The notes under the pieces were generated by a model. The model did no database searches. It was given only the letters and a program-made list of their open reading frames with translations, and was not told the DNA's origin. This document shows, in pieces, positions 9,301 to 16,072 of a stretch of 64,000 nt of DNA (the stretch's first letter is position 1; every line of letters starts with the position of its first letter). Made by a program: the position numbers and the translations under genes. Origin of the DNA: JAGOEY01 sp017997515 (GTDB taxonomy: Bacteria > Pseudomonadota > Gammaproteobacteria > Burkholderiales > Burkholderiaceae_C); assembly GCA_026314275.1 (NCBI GenBank), contig CP111109.1:930001-994000 (forward strand). Reading direction: 5' to 3'.

Positions 9301-11157
9301 CGGGGCTCAAGGTGCAGTTCGATTTTCTGAGCTGCCTGTGCGGCAGTGAACACGTTGGGCAGCGTGACGGCAGCACTTGCCGTTTTCTGAGCTGCCTGTG
9401 CGGCAGTGAACAACCAGACCCAAACCATCAACATCAATATCGATTTTCTGAGCTGCCTGTGCGGCAGTGAACTAAATGCGCAAATCACCCGTGGTGTAGT
9501 CGATTTTCTGAGCTGCCTGTGCGGCAGTGAACGCCAAAGCCGGTGACCAGGCAGGCGGTGTGCACTTTCTGAGCTGCCTGTGCGGCAGTGAACAGGGGGA
9601 ATTTGTCGATGACCGGGCTTTCGACTTTCTGAGCTGCCTGTGCGGCAGTGAACGCGCAGTCCTGAGCGTGTAGCTGTTGGTTGGTTTTCTGAGCTGCCTG
9701 TGCGGCAGTGAACGCAGAGCTGGCGAAGCTGGCCCCCTTGCGGCATTTCTGAGCTGCCTGTGCGGCAGTGAACTGCAGCACCCGGCAAGCGCGCCGAGCC
9801 GGAATTTTCTGAGCTGCCTGTGCGGCAGTGAACCTGGAGCACCAGATCGCCGTGGGCCTGGGCCTTTTCTGAGCTGCCTGTGCGGCAGTGAACTACACAA
9901 GGGATCGCGTCCAGGCCATGGAAGCTTTCTGAGCTGCCTGTGCGGCAGTGAACACTCGGCAAGCTCGGCCATCTTGTTTACAGACATTTCTGAGCTGCCT
10001 GTGCGGCAGTGAACGCAGGTAACGGGCATTGGGTGGGCGCATCACTTTTCTGAGCTGCCTGTGCGGCAGTGAACGAAATATTTTGATGCGGGAACTTGCG
10101 CGCGATTTTCTGAGCTGCCTGTGCGGCAGTGAACAGCAAGGGGGAACCGGGCGCAGTCCTGATCATTTTCTGAGCTGCCTGTGCGGCAGTGAACTTGGTG
10201 GACTGGCCGGAAAGCAAAAAGCCCGCATTTCTGAGCTGCCTGTGCGGCAGTGAACCATGCGGAATGCAGTCGGCCACGGGCGTCCCTTTTCTGAGCTGCC
10301 TGTGCGGCAGTGAACGCACGTACTCCACACGACTCACAAAAAACGTCTTTTCTGAGCTGCCTGTGCGGCAGTGAACGCAGCAGGGGTGCAGGAGCTTCTT
10401 CGCATGTATTTCTGAGCTGCCTGTGCGGCAGTGAACCACAGGCTAGAACCCTGCATGCAAACCTCTACTTTCTGAGCTGCCTGTGCGGCAGTGAACAGTC
10501 TGCAATTCCTTCCATGGTCAATCCTTACCTTTCTGAGCTGCCTGTGCGGCAGTGAACGAGTGGCAGGGCTGCGCCGAGGTGTGCCCATTTTTCTGAGCTG
10601 CCTGTGCGGCAGTGAACGCGAAAACCACCGCGCCGAGGGCTGTAACGATTTTCTGAGCTGCCTGTGCGGCAGTGAACAGTGCCGCATTGATGAAACAGGC
10701 ACACCTGACTTTCTGAGCTGCCTGTGCGGCAGTGAACTTTGCGGGCTGCGTTGCCCATGCCTTGGTAGATTTCTGAGCTGCCTGTGCGGCAGTGAACGTG
10801 GCGTCGCCCTTGAAGTCCTTGGCCTGCGTTTTCTGAGCTGCCTGTGCGGCAGTGAACAGACCAAGGCCGGCTTGGGTCGGGGAATCGCGTTTCTGAGCTG
10901 CCTGTGCGGCAGTGAACAGTTAGCGGATTTTAATGCAATATGCTTTATTTTTCTGAGCTGCCTGTGCGGCAGTGAACAAATACGATGGGCAGGTCCGGCG
11001 CTGGCCCTTTTTCTGAGCTGCCTGTGCGGCAGTGAACGTCACAGTCGAAGAACCGGGCGGTGGGCGATCTTTCTGAGCTGCCTGTGCGGCAGTGAACATG
11101 ACCGCCTCGTAGCTGGCCTTCGTCTTCTCTTTCTGAGCTGCCTGTGCGGCAGTGAAC
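6319..11157 (-). CRISPR. Type I-F CRISPR array, 81 repeats and 80 spacers
   Basis: Each repeat is 28 bp. Read on the minus strand it starts GTTCACTGCC and ends CTCAGAAA, with the stem CTGCC/GGCAG recognised by Cas6f and the 8-nt 5' handle CTCAGAAA. I counted 81 repeats by their end positions (6346 to 11157); 69 spacers are 32 nt and 11 are 33 nt. Transcription runs leftward from the leader at 11158-11290. The leader-distal end decays: the last repeat (6319-6346) has two changes and the next (6379-6406) has one in the loop; the others I read match the consensus. One spacer is exactly duplicated (6709-6740 and 6769-6800) and one pair differs by one base (7671-7702 and 7731-7762). Many spacers read as phage-like coding DNA, but targets cannot be assigned without a search. 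Confidence 0.99.
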
Positions 11158-11290
11158 TAGAGAAAAACCACCAAAAACTCAATCCCCACGTAACCAAACC
11201 CCGTATTTCTTCCGCAAGACCCTAAAAACAAGCACTTTCATAAGTACTTGTTTTTATTAGATATTTTTCCAATGCAAGAAAAAGGGTCAG
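11158..11290 (-). promoter_or_regulatory. CRISPR leader
   Basis: AT-rich stretch between the cas6f stop and the first repeat. It has the position of an I-F leader, which holds the array promoter and the signals for spacer insertion. It contains a long inverted repeat (11224-11255, listed separately) and A/T runs such as GAAAAATATC on the minus strand. The exact promoter and IHF sites cannot be fixed by eye. Confidence 0.8.
11224..11255 (-). terminator. 14-bp inverted repeat in the leader; likely cas-operon terminator
   Basis: Arms AAAAACAAG(T/C)ACTT and AAGTGCTTGTTTTT with a 4-nt loop pair over 14 positions with one wobble, ending in five T residues. On the minus strand it lies 35 bp after the cas6f stop and fits an intrinsic terminator that separates the csy mRNA from the array transcript. 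It is symmetric, so a protein-binding role in spacer integration is also possible. Confidence 0.6.
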
Positions 11291-11860
11291 TTAGAACCAG
11301 GGCACGGTAGTCTGCGGGCTGAAGCCGTAAGCACTGAAGATGCCGCCAATCGGAACGGCTTGCATCGCGCCGTGGCGCACGAACAGCCGAAACCTCTGAT
11401 CAGTCGAGCTGCTGTGCACATCCAGGTAGGGCAACGCCAGCGTTTCGCGGGCGCTGTCGGGCACTTGCTCCAGGGCCTGCGCTTCGGTCAGGCCCTTTCG
11501 CTTCATCTGCCGACGGCGCAGGCGCTCGGGGCTGCTTTTGGCCTGTACGCGGTTGACGCTGCGGTGTTGGGCGTGCAACGGCACGGGTGCCGCTTCGCCC
11601 ACTTGCACGTGGTCAGACATGCCTTGAAGCCAGGGCAAGGCTTGCAGGCTTTGCAGCGCCTCCGGGCTGCCATGCAGCCGCAGCACCTGGCCCAAGTGTT
11701 GCCCTTGGGGCGCGAGTTGGGGAAAGCTCACGCCTACGTCGCCGGTGCCTATGTGCGCCAAGGCGCGGTGCAGCTTGGCGTACAACGCATTCAGCAGGTG
11801 TGCGGGGCCGATTTCCGGGTCGGGCCGCAGCGTGATGTCGAGGTAATGACTGACTGCCAT
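11291..11860 (-). CDS. cas6f: Cas6f (Csy4) CRISPR RNA endoribonuclease
   Basis: Cuts each repeat on the 3' side of its hairpin and stays bound to the crRNA 3' end in the I-F Cascade (Csy) complex. The protein has 189 residues, the family length. It starts HYLDITLRPDPE; the catalytic His is His31 in KLHRAL, aligned with His29 of the Pseudomonas enzyme. The RNA-binding Arg-rich helix (SPERLRRRQMKRK) and the C-terminal VPWF are kept. The ATG at 11860 was chosen, giving the family N-terminus 4 bp after the csy3 stop; an upstream in-frame ATG at 11893 would add 11 non-conserved residues. Confidence 0.97.
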   Translation of the reverse strand: MAVSHYLDITLRPDPEIGPAHLLNALYAKLHRALAHIGTGDVGVSFPQLAPQGQHLGQVLRLHGSPEALQSLQALPWLQGMSDHVQVGEAAPVPLHAQHRSVNRVQAKSSPERLRRRQMKRKGLTEAQALEQVPDSARETLALPYLDVHSSSTDQRFRLFVRHGAMQAVPIGGIFSAYGFSPQTTVPWF

Positions 11861-11864
11861 GGCA

Positions 11865-12893
11865 TCAACCTGCATCGCCAAACACGCCACCACGGATCAG
11901 CACTGCCATCACAAAGTGCTGTTGCTCCAGGGGCGGCACTTGGTCTTTCAGCAGCCAGTTGTCCAGCAGGGTGTAGAAGTCCAGCTTCTGTTTGGGCTGG
12001 CGGTAGGCCTTGCCTTGTGTGGTGACGGAGCCGTAGGGTTCCACGGCGATGGGCCCCAGCTCTTCGGCACCTTCGTACCAGGTGTCGATGCTGCGCAAGG
12101 CATTGCCGATTTTTTGGGAGTGGATAGCCGCAACACCTTGTACGTCATACAGCGTTTTGCTCTTTTTGCTGGCACCTTTGTCGAGGATCAGCTCTTGCGA
12201 CGGGAACACCTCCTGGCCCGCGCCCATACGTACAAAAGCCGTCACCTGCAGCAGCACGTGCTCAGTTCCGGCCAGGCCGCTGGCAATAGTTTGGCCCAGA
12301 CTTTTTACTTCACTATTGATAGCACTCAGCGCTCGCAGGTTGTGCGCCAGAGCATCAAAAGACCATGAATTTTTGGCTTTTCCGCCCTGCAATTGCTCCA
12401 CCAGCACCTGCACACTTTCTGCCCCCACCCGGTTGCGCCACAGGAAGCGGCCGTTGGCCAGGTTGGCTGCGTAGCGCTGGGCCAGCTCGGTGAAGCCGTT
12501 GGTGTCCACATAGCCTTTGACGGTGCCCAGCAGCTTGGCCTGGTAGGGCGCGCTGTTGCAAGCCGACGGGGTGCCCGCGCCCGCCAGTACGCGCAGGGTG
12601 AACTGCACTTTCAGGGTGTCGGCATTTGCGGGCAAGGCAGCAACATCCACCGTTTGCAGGTTGGGGTTCTCGATGGCGGCGTCGAGCTTGGCCGGGTCTT
12701 GGTCTTTGGTCTTGAGGCGGTTGGAGATGGTGCCGCGCACCGACTTCTCGCGGATGGTGATGGGTGCCCAGGGGCTGGCGCGTTCATGGGCGGTCTCGCG
12801 GTCGGCCCAGAGGCCTGCGTGGAACACGGCGTCAGAGGGGTCGAGCTTGCGCTCGAAGGCCAGGACAGATGCGGTGGTGAGTTTTTCAGACAT
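11865..12893 (-). CDS. cas7f: Cas7f (Csy3), Cascade backbone subunit
   Basis: Forms the six-subunit helical backbone that holds the crRNA spacer and pairs it with target DNA. The 342 residues equal the usual Csy3 length. N-terminus TASVLAFERKLDPSDAVF and motifs WRNRVGAE and ASVFVRMGAGQEVFPSQEL-like segments are typical. The ATG at 12893 has AAGGA eight bases upstream; the longer open frame to 12929 is not needed. A copy of dispersed repeat A (12313-12360) is embedded in the coding region without breaking the frame. Confidence 0.96.
   Translation of the reverse strand: MSEKLTTASVLAFERKLDPSDAVFHAGLWADRETAHERASPWAPITIREKSVRGTISNRLKTKDQDPAKLDAAIENPNLQTVDVAALPANADTLKVQFTLRVLAGAGTPSACNSAPYQAKLLGTVKGYVDTNGFTELAQRYAANLANGRFLWRNRVGAESVQVLVEQLQGGKAKNSWSFDALAHNLRALSAINSEVKSLGQTIASGLAGTEHVLLQVTAFVRMGAGQEVFPSQELILDKGASKKSKTLYDVQGVAAIHSQKIGNALRSIDTWYEGAEELGPIAVEPYGSVTTQGKAYRQPKQKLDFYTLLDNWLLKDQVPPLEQQHFVMAVLIRGGVFGDAG
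12313..12360. repeat. Dispersed repeat family A, copy 2 (inside cas7f)
   Basis: Shows the signature TTGATAGC, GCGC, spacer, TGCGCCAGAGCATCAAAA in the same order as the other copies. It is translated as part of Cas7f (residues near SAINSEVKSL). Its presence in a conserved cas gene suggests an old insertion or a chance recoding that kept the frame. Confidence 0.5.
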
Positions 12894-12968
12894 GGTGTTG
12901 ATCCTTAAAGATGGGGTGAAGTTGCCCAAGGCGCTCGCACTGGGGCGTCATGAAGTCCGGTTCGTCCG

Positions 12969-14024
12969 TTAATCAAAGTCAGGCTCTTCTTCGTCCAAGG
13001 GGGCTGCGTCTGCCCCTGCGGGTACGTAGCCGCTACGACAGCGGTACAGGCCCTGGGTGCCGTCGGTTTCAGCGTGCCACAGCAGCGCATGCACACTCTG
13101 CAGCCGGTGCGGGCTGATCCATTCGCCCAGCGAGTACACCGACTCCACAAACGCGACAGGTGTGGTGCTGTCACGCGCATGGGCCACTTCGCCCGGTTGG
13201 TAAGGCTTGTCCGTCAGTGACACGTAACCCACCGGGATCGGAACCGTCCAGCCCATGCCCTTGCGATGCAGCGGATCCTCCCAGCGCACCTTGCCGTCCG
13301 CCGGTGCCGCCGCACCCTCGGCCACGGGAATGGGTGCATGGTTAAAGCGCGCGGCATGCAGCCAGGCGTCGAGCAGCGTGGCGTCGGGCTGGGTTTGCCG
13401 CAGGTTGTCCAGGCGCGTGGCCAGCAGGTCGTCGCGCCCCACCAGCACATAACCTGGCAGCCACTGGCGGCGCCACTGCTTGAACGCCGTGGCCTGCGCC
13501 TCTGCGTCTTCGGGCAGCAAGGCCAGCCAGGGCCGCGTGCGCCGACCCGGTGCCTTGCGCGAAGGCAGCACGGTGCCGCCCGCGATGCGCAAAGTGGCCA
13601 GCACATCGGCGATACGCTGCGCCAGTTTCTGTTGCGGGTCATCGGCTGCTTGTGCCAGCGGCAGCGCCGCACTGGCCTGCGCCACGGCGAACACCAAGGT
13701 GATGTCGAGGTGGATTCGCCCCTCTTCCACAATGGCGGCCGTGTTCCCGTGTTGGTCGACCGGGTTGCGCGTGAGGCGGAAGGTTTTGACATACCCATCC
13801 ACCACCTGCTCGTCATGTGCATGGCAGACCACGCCCACCTTGAGCAGGTGCAGCGGGATGCCAGCTTGAACCAGCTTGCGCTCCAGCGCCCACATCAGCC
13901 CGGTGAAGGCGGTCATGGACGGGAACCCATGCGTGAGCGGGCTGGAGATGGCGTTGGCGTTTTGCACCCGCAGGTGGGGGAACACCAGCAGGGCCTGGGC
14001 TTGTGTGGGGCGGTTTGCGCTCAT
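12969..14024 (-). CDS. cas5f: Cas5f (Csy2), Cascade subunit
   Basis: Binds the crRNA 5' handle with Cas8f at the foot of the I-F Cascade. The protein has 351 residues, slightly longer than the Pseudomonas Csy2 (327). N-terminal VFPHLRVQNANAISSPLTHG and SMTAFTGLMWALE are family hallmarks. The start ATG at 14024 overlaps the csy1 stop (ATGA), a typical coupled junction; an in-frame ATG at 14048 lies inside csy1 and is not used. The C-terminus is acidic (DEEEPDFD). Confidence 0.95.
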   Translation of the reverse strand: MSANRPTQAQALLVFPHLRVQNANAISSPLTHGFPSMTAFTGLMWALERKLVQAGIPLHLLKVGVVCHAHDEQVVDGYVKTFRLTRNPVDQHGNTAAIVEEGRIHLDITLVFAVAQASAALPLAQAADDPQQKLAQRIADVLATLRIAGGTVLPSRKAPGRRTRPWLALLPEDAEAQATAFKQWRRQWLPGYVLVGRDDLLATRLDNLRQTQPDATLLDAWLHAARFNHAPIPVAEGAAAPADGKVRWEDPLHRKGMGWTVPIPVGYVSLTDKPYQPGEVAHARDSTTPVAFVESVYSLGEWISPHRLQSVHALLWHAETDGTQGLYRCRSGYVPAGADAAPLDEEEPDFD

Positions 14025-15343
14025 GCAGAAACCCCCGCAAACAACCACGAATCATCGGCCAGCAACACCCGACGCCACTCGCGTGCTTCGGCGTCGCCCA
14101 CCGGCAGCTTGCCTTGCAACTGCGCATTGAGCCAGTTGGCAAAGCGCTTGCCCACTTGCTCGGGCCAATCCATGTGGCTCCACTCTTGTGCAAATACCGT
14201 TTCGCCGGTGAGTTCTGCACGCCCCGGGTCTAGCCAGAGTTTCTCGGGCGGTGCCAATTTTTCGTAGCGTTCATCTTGACTCCAGCCCGCAGGCTGCGAC
14301 TGCAACTCGCCGGCATGAATGACGACCTCATCCACCAGATTGTCCAGAAAGTCATCCACCTGCTGGCGGGTGTGGCGGTTGGGTTCTGGGTCGGTCAGCA
14401 AGAACGCCAGGAAGGCTTTGACGGTTTTGCGGACGGCAGGCCGGGCCCCGAAGGCACGGTCAAACACCGAGTTGGAGTGGATGGGTAGATAGCGCTGACC
14501 GGTCTGCCAAGCGGGCGGCGGCAGCGAAGCCAGCAGGTAGTTGGTGCCGCCACGTTCGCTGTTGAGCTGCGAGATGTTTTGGGGTTTTGTCCCCCCCATT
14601 TTCTGCACAGCCAGACCCCGGTACTCGTGGTAAGCACCGTCATGCACCTTTCCCTCTCGCCGCGCCTGGCGGGCTGCCTTGTTGGCCTCGCCAAACCGGG
14701 CTTCCTGCAAGGGGGCGTACACCGCATGCGCCAGGGATGTGGCGTACAGCGGTGCCAGCAGGTGGTAGGCCGCATCGTCACACGGGTCACTGCCCACCAA
14801 CCAATACAACTGCTTGGCACGCACGTGCGAGCTGGCTCCGCCTTCGCGGGCCAGGGTGAGGCCCACAAATGCGTCGCGCAAGGCCTGCGCCTGCTGCGGG
14901 TCGGTGCTCAGCGCCTGCAGTGCGTCGGGCTGGCTTGTCTGCAAAGCGGCCAGCAGATTGACACCGGCCACCTCCAGCTTGAGCAGCTTGTACACATCTA
15001 GCGCAGCGGCATTACCGACCACATCGGGCGTGAGTTTGGTGCCCAAGGCATGGCTGCCCAGTTCGGCAAGCGGTGCCAGTGTTGCGGACTGCACATACAA
15101 ATTGGTGCCACGTGCATCGGGATGGATTGGCTTGAGCGAATGCGTGACAGCCTGGATTTGCTGCACCCGTTTGGCCGCGCTTTGCAACCATGTGTCACGC
15201 TGATGCTGCGCGATCAGCTCTGCACGCTGGGCGTCTTCATCGGGCTTGAGCTTGTCGAGTTTGGCTTGCAGGCGCTCTTGAAGGAACGCATCTACACCCG
15301 CACGAAAGCCTTGCCCGGGCCCTTTGATAAGGACTTCAAACAT
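14021..15343 (-). CDS. cas8f: Cas8f (Csy1), large subunit of I-F Cascade
   Basis: Recognises the CC PAM and helps load the crRNA 5' end. The protein has 440 residues (family about 430). Landmarks are QTSQPDALQ, YATSLAHAVYAPLQ, the conserved KMGGTKPQNIS segment and GERGGTNYLLASLPP-like loop. The ATG at 15343 was chosen, with AAAGAG six bases upstream; an in-frame ATG at 15361 adds six residues with no known counterpart. It is the first gene of the csy1-csy2-csy3-cas6f operon. A strong intrinsic terminator ends only about 25 bp upstream, so expression must involve read-through or a promoter I cannot define. Confidence 0.95.
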   Translation of the reverse strand: MFEVLIKGPGQGFRAGVDAFLQERLQAKLDKLKPDEDAQRAELIAQHQRDTWLQSAAKRVQQIQAVTHSLKPIHPDARGTNLYVQSATLAPLAELGSHALGTKLTPDVVGNAAALDVYKLLKLEVAGVNLLAALQTSQPDALQALSTDPQQAQALRDAFVGLTLAREGGASSHVRAKQLYWLVGSDPCDDAAYHLLAPLYATSLAHAVYAPLQEARFGEANKAARQARREGKVHDGAYHEYRGLAVQKMGGTKPQNISQLNSERGGTNYLLASLPPPAWQTGQRYLPIHSNSVFDRAFGARPAVRKTVKAFLAFLLTDPEPNRHTRQQVDDFLDNLVDEVVIHAGELQSQPAGWSQDERYEKLAPPEKLWLDPGRAELTGETVFAQEWSHMDWPEQVGKRFANWLNAQLQGKLPVGDAEAREWRRVLLADDSWLFAGVSA

Positions 15344-15364
15344 AGGAAGCTCTTTCCACATAAA

Positions 15365-15407
15365 AATGAGAGAAAATCCCGCGTCAGCACAAAACCGACA
15401 CGGGATT
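15365..15407 (-). terminator. Strong intrinsic terminator just upstream of csy1 (end of the candidate CreT RNA)
   Basis: On the minus strand a 13-bp stem (AATCCCGTGTCGG with CTGACGCGGGATT, two G-U pairs) closes a 7-nt loop and runs into TTTTCTCTC. This is the form of a Rho-independent terminator reading toward csy1. It can end the short RNA that starts near 15553, or act as an attenuator of the csy operon. Confidence 0.75.
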
Positions 15408-15553
15408 CGATTTAGATCGCTCGCGAAGCGAGCTCAGACTAATAAGAGCGCGCAAAAGCTATTCACTGAATTACCCTCCGCCACTTTGGTGGCCGTTGTT
15501 AGCCTCGACAGCTATGTGTTGATAAGCCGCAGCCCAGCTCGAACCTGGACTGC
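15369..15553 (-). ncRNA. creT: Candidate CreT-like toxin RNA (or csy leader RNA)
   Basis: Short, very structured minus-strand RNA of about 185 nt, inferred from promoter and terminator signals. From 5' to 3' there is a long hairpin (15524-15558, 14 bp with one G-U pair; the predicted start may trim its base), a GCCAC/GTGGC hairpin (15480-15493), a Shine-Dalgarno GGAGGG (15474-15479), the mini-ORF (15434-15466), a GCTCGC/GCGAGC hairpin (15419-15433) and the terminator. CreT RNAs of other type I systems are small terminator-ended RNAs whose mini-ORF traps a rare tRNA. The boundaries are predictions. The same RNA may instead be an attenuating leader of the csy operon. Confidence 0.55.
15434..15466 (-). 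CDS. Ten-codon mini-ORF with tandem rare Leu codons (candidate CreT peptide)
   Basis: GTG start, then MNSFCALLLV and TGA. A perfect GGAGGG lies 7 nt before the start, a better ribosome-binding site than most genes here have. Two consecutive codons are TTA, expected to be the rarest Leu codon in such GC-rich genomes. Known CreT toxins are mini-ORFs with strong Shine-Dalgarno sequences and two consecutive rare codons that sequester the matching tRNA. Whether this one is toxic, or is a leader peptide, is inference. Confidence 0.5.
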   Translation of the reverse strand: MNSFCALLLV

Positions 15554-15559
15554 GGCTTT

Positions 15560-15604
15560 ATTTTGCCCGGAAAACATCAAACCAGTCAATAGATAGGTGA
15601 AATT
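15560..15604 (-). promoter_or_regulatory. Candidate creT/csy promoter overlapped by a CRISPR-type target site
   Basis: On the minus strand, TTGACT (15589-15584) and CAAAAT (15565-15560), 18 bp apart, can serve as -35 and -10. On the plus strand, 15584-15604 is a target for the guide in the mini-array at 15645-15720. It is preceded by CC (15582-15583), the I-F PAM, and matches 17 of 21 guide positions. Mismatches fall at guide positions 6, 7, 12 and 21; positions 6 and 12 are of the kind flipped out in Cascade. Partial pairing of this sort favours binding and repression over cleavage. Confidence 0.6.
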
Positions 15605-15632
15605 TTCTTTTATGCACCTTGACGTTTGAAAG

Positions 15633-15641
15633 TGGTATCTT
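15633..15641 (+). promoter_or_regulatory. Extended -10 promoter for the mini-array (candidate)
   Basis: TGGTATCTT fits an extended -10 element (TGn plus TATCTT) placed just before the first degenerate repeat, so a transcript would begin near the repeat. No good -35 is seen at the usual distance; TTGACG at 15619-15624 is too close. Confidence 0.4.
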
Positions 15642-15644
15642 CAG

Positions 15645-15720
15645 CGGCACTGCCGTAAGGCAGCTTAGAAAAGTCACCAGATGGGTGAAATCATTCACTG
15701 CCGCATAGGCAGCTCAGAAT
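15645..15720 (+). ncRNA. creA: Two-repeat crRNA-like mini-array (candidate creA antitoxin or csy-repressing guide)
   Basis: Two degenerate copies of the array's own repeat, in the plus-strand direction, opposite to the main array. Repeat 1 (15645-15671) keeps the CTGCC/GGCAG stem with a loop one base shorter and the handle CTTAGAAA. Repeat 2 (15693-15720) keeps the full stem and ends CTCAGAAT. Between them lies a 21-nt pseudo-spacer (15672-15692), shorter than the 32-33 nt of the array. Cas6f cuts after 15663 and 15712 would give a crRNA-like RNA with an 8-nt 5' handle. The pseudo-spacer targets 15584-15604. It also contains a palindrome, TCACC-N5-GGTGA (15674-15688), which could be an operator. 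Confidence 0.75.
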
Positions 15721-15755
15721 CGGACACCTCGGGAAGCCAGAGCAGGAGTTGGAAC

Positions 15756-16067
15756 ATGGTCAAAAATGGCATGCGCCCGGTGCATCCCGGGGAAATTCTG
15801 CGAGAAGACTTTCTCAAGCCGATGGCGTTGAGTGCAAACGCGTTGGCAAAGCATCTGCATGTACCTGCTTCGCGCATCAACGACATCGTGCTGGAGCGGC
15901 GAGGCATCACGGCCGATACCGCGCTGCGCCTGAGCCGCGCGTTTGGCGGCGACGCGCAGTCTTGGCTGAATCTGCAAACGGCCTACGACCTGCGAACCGT
16001 GGAGCTGAATGCGGCAGTGCAGGCGGAGGTTAATGAAGTCGGCCCTTTGCACTTTTTGCCTGCATAG
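15756..16067 (+). CDS. Orphan HigA-like antitoxin / XRE regulator inside the cas locus
   Basis: A 103-residue helix-turn-helix protein of the HigA family. It shows MRPVHPGEILREDFL, then the helix-turn-helix (SANALAKHLHVPASRINDIVLERRGI, quoted here in two parts: SANALAKHLHVP and ASRINDIVLERRGI), then TADTALRLSRAFG and the SWLNLQTAYDLR tail. AGGAG (15744-15748) precedes the ATG. No HigB toxin gene lies on either side. It is convergent with cas2-3 (5-bp gap) and lies 36 bp after the mini-array, so the array could sit in its 5' leader. It may regulate creA or the csy genes, or be left over from a HigBA pair; neither is shown. Confidence 0.85.
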   Translation: MVKNGMRPVHPGEILREDFLKPMALSANALAKHLHVPASRINDIVLERRGITADTALRLSRAFGGDAQSWLNLQTAYDLRTVELNAAVQAEVNEVGPLHFLPA

Positions 16068-16072
16068 TTGAG

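Noticed and set aside
6330..11160. Many open reading frames across the array, on both strands, encoding repeating segments such as FLSCLCGSE or SLPHRQLR
   Set aside because: They are the 28-bp CRISPR repeat read in frame with 60-bp periodicity, not proteins.
15524..15558. Hairpin with a GTTCGAG loop, resembling a tRNA T-arm
   Set aside because: No acceptor stem, D-arm or anticodon arm can be drawn around it; the 14-bp stem is far too long for a T-arm.
15366..15596. Plus-strand ORF of about 76 codons in the csy1-higA gap, as a possible toxin partner for HigA
   Set aside because: It has no HigB-like features or ribosome-binding site and runs antisense through the hairpins and mini-ORF that explain the region better.
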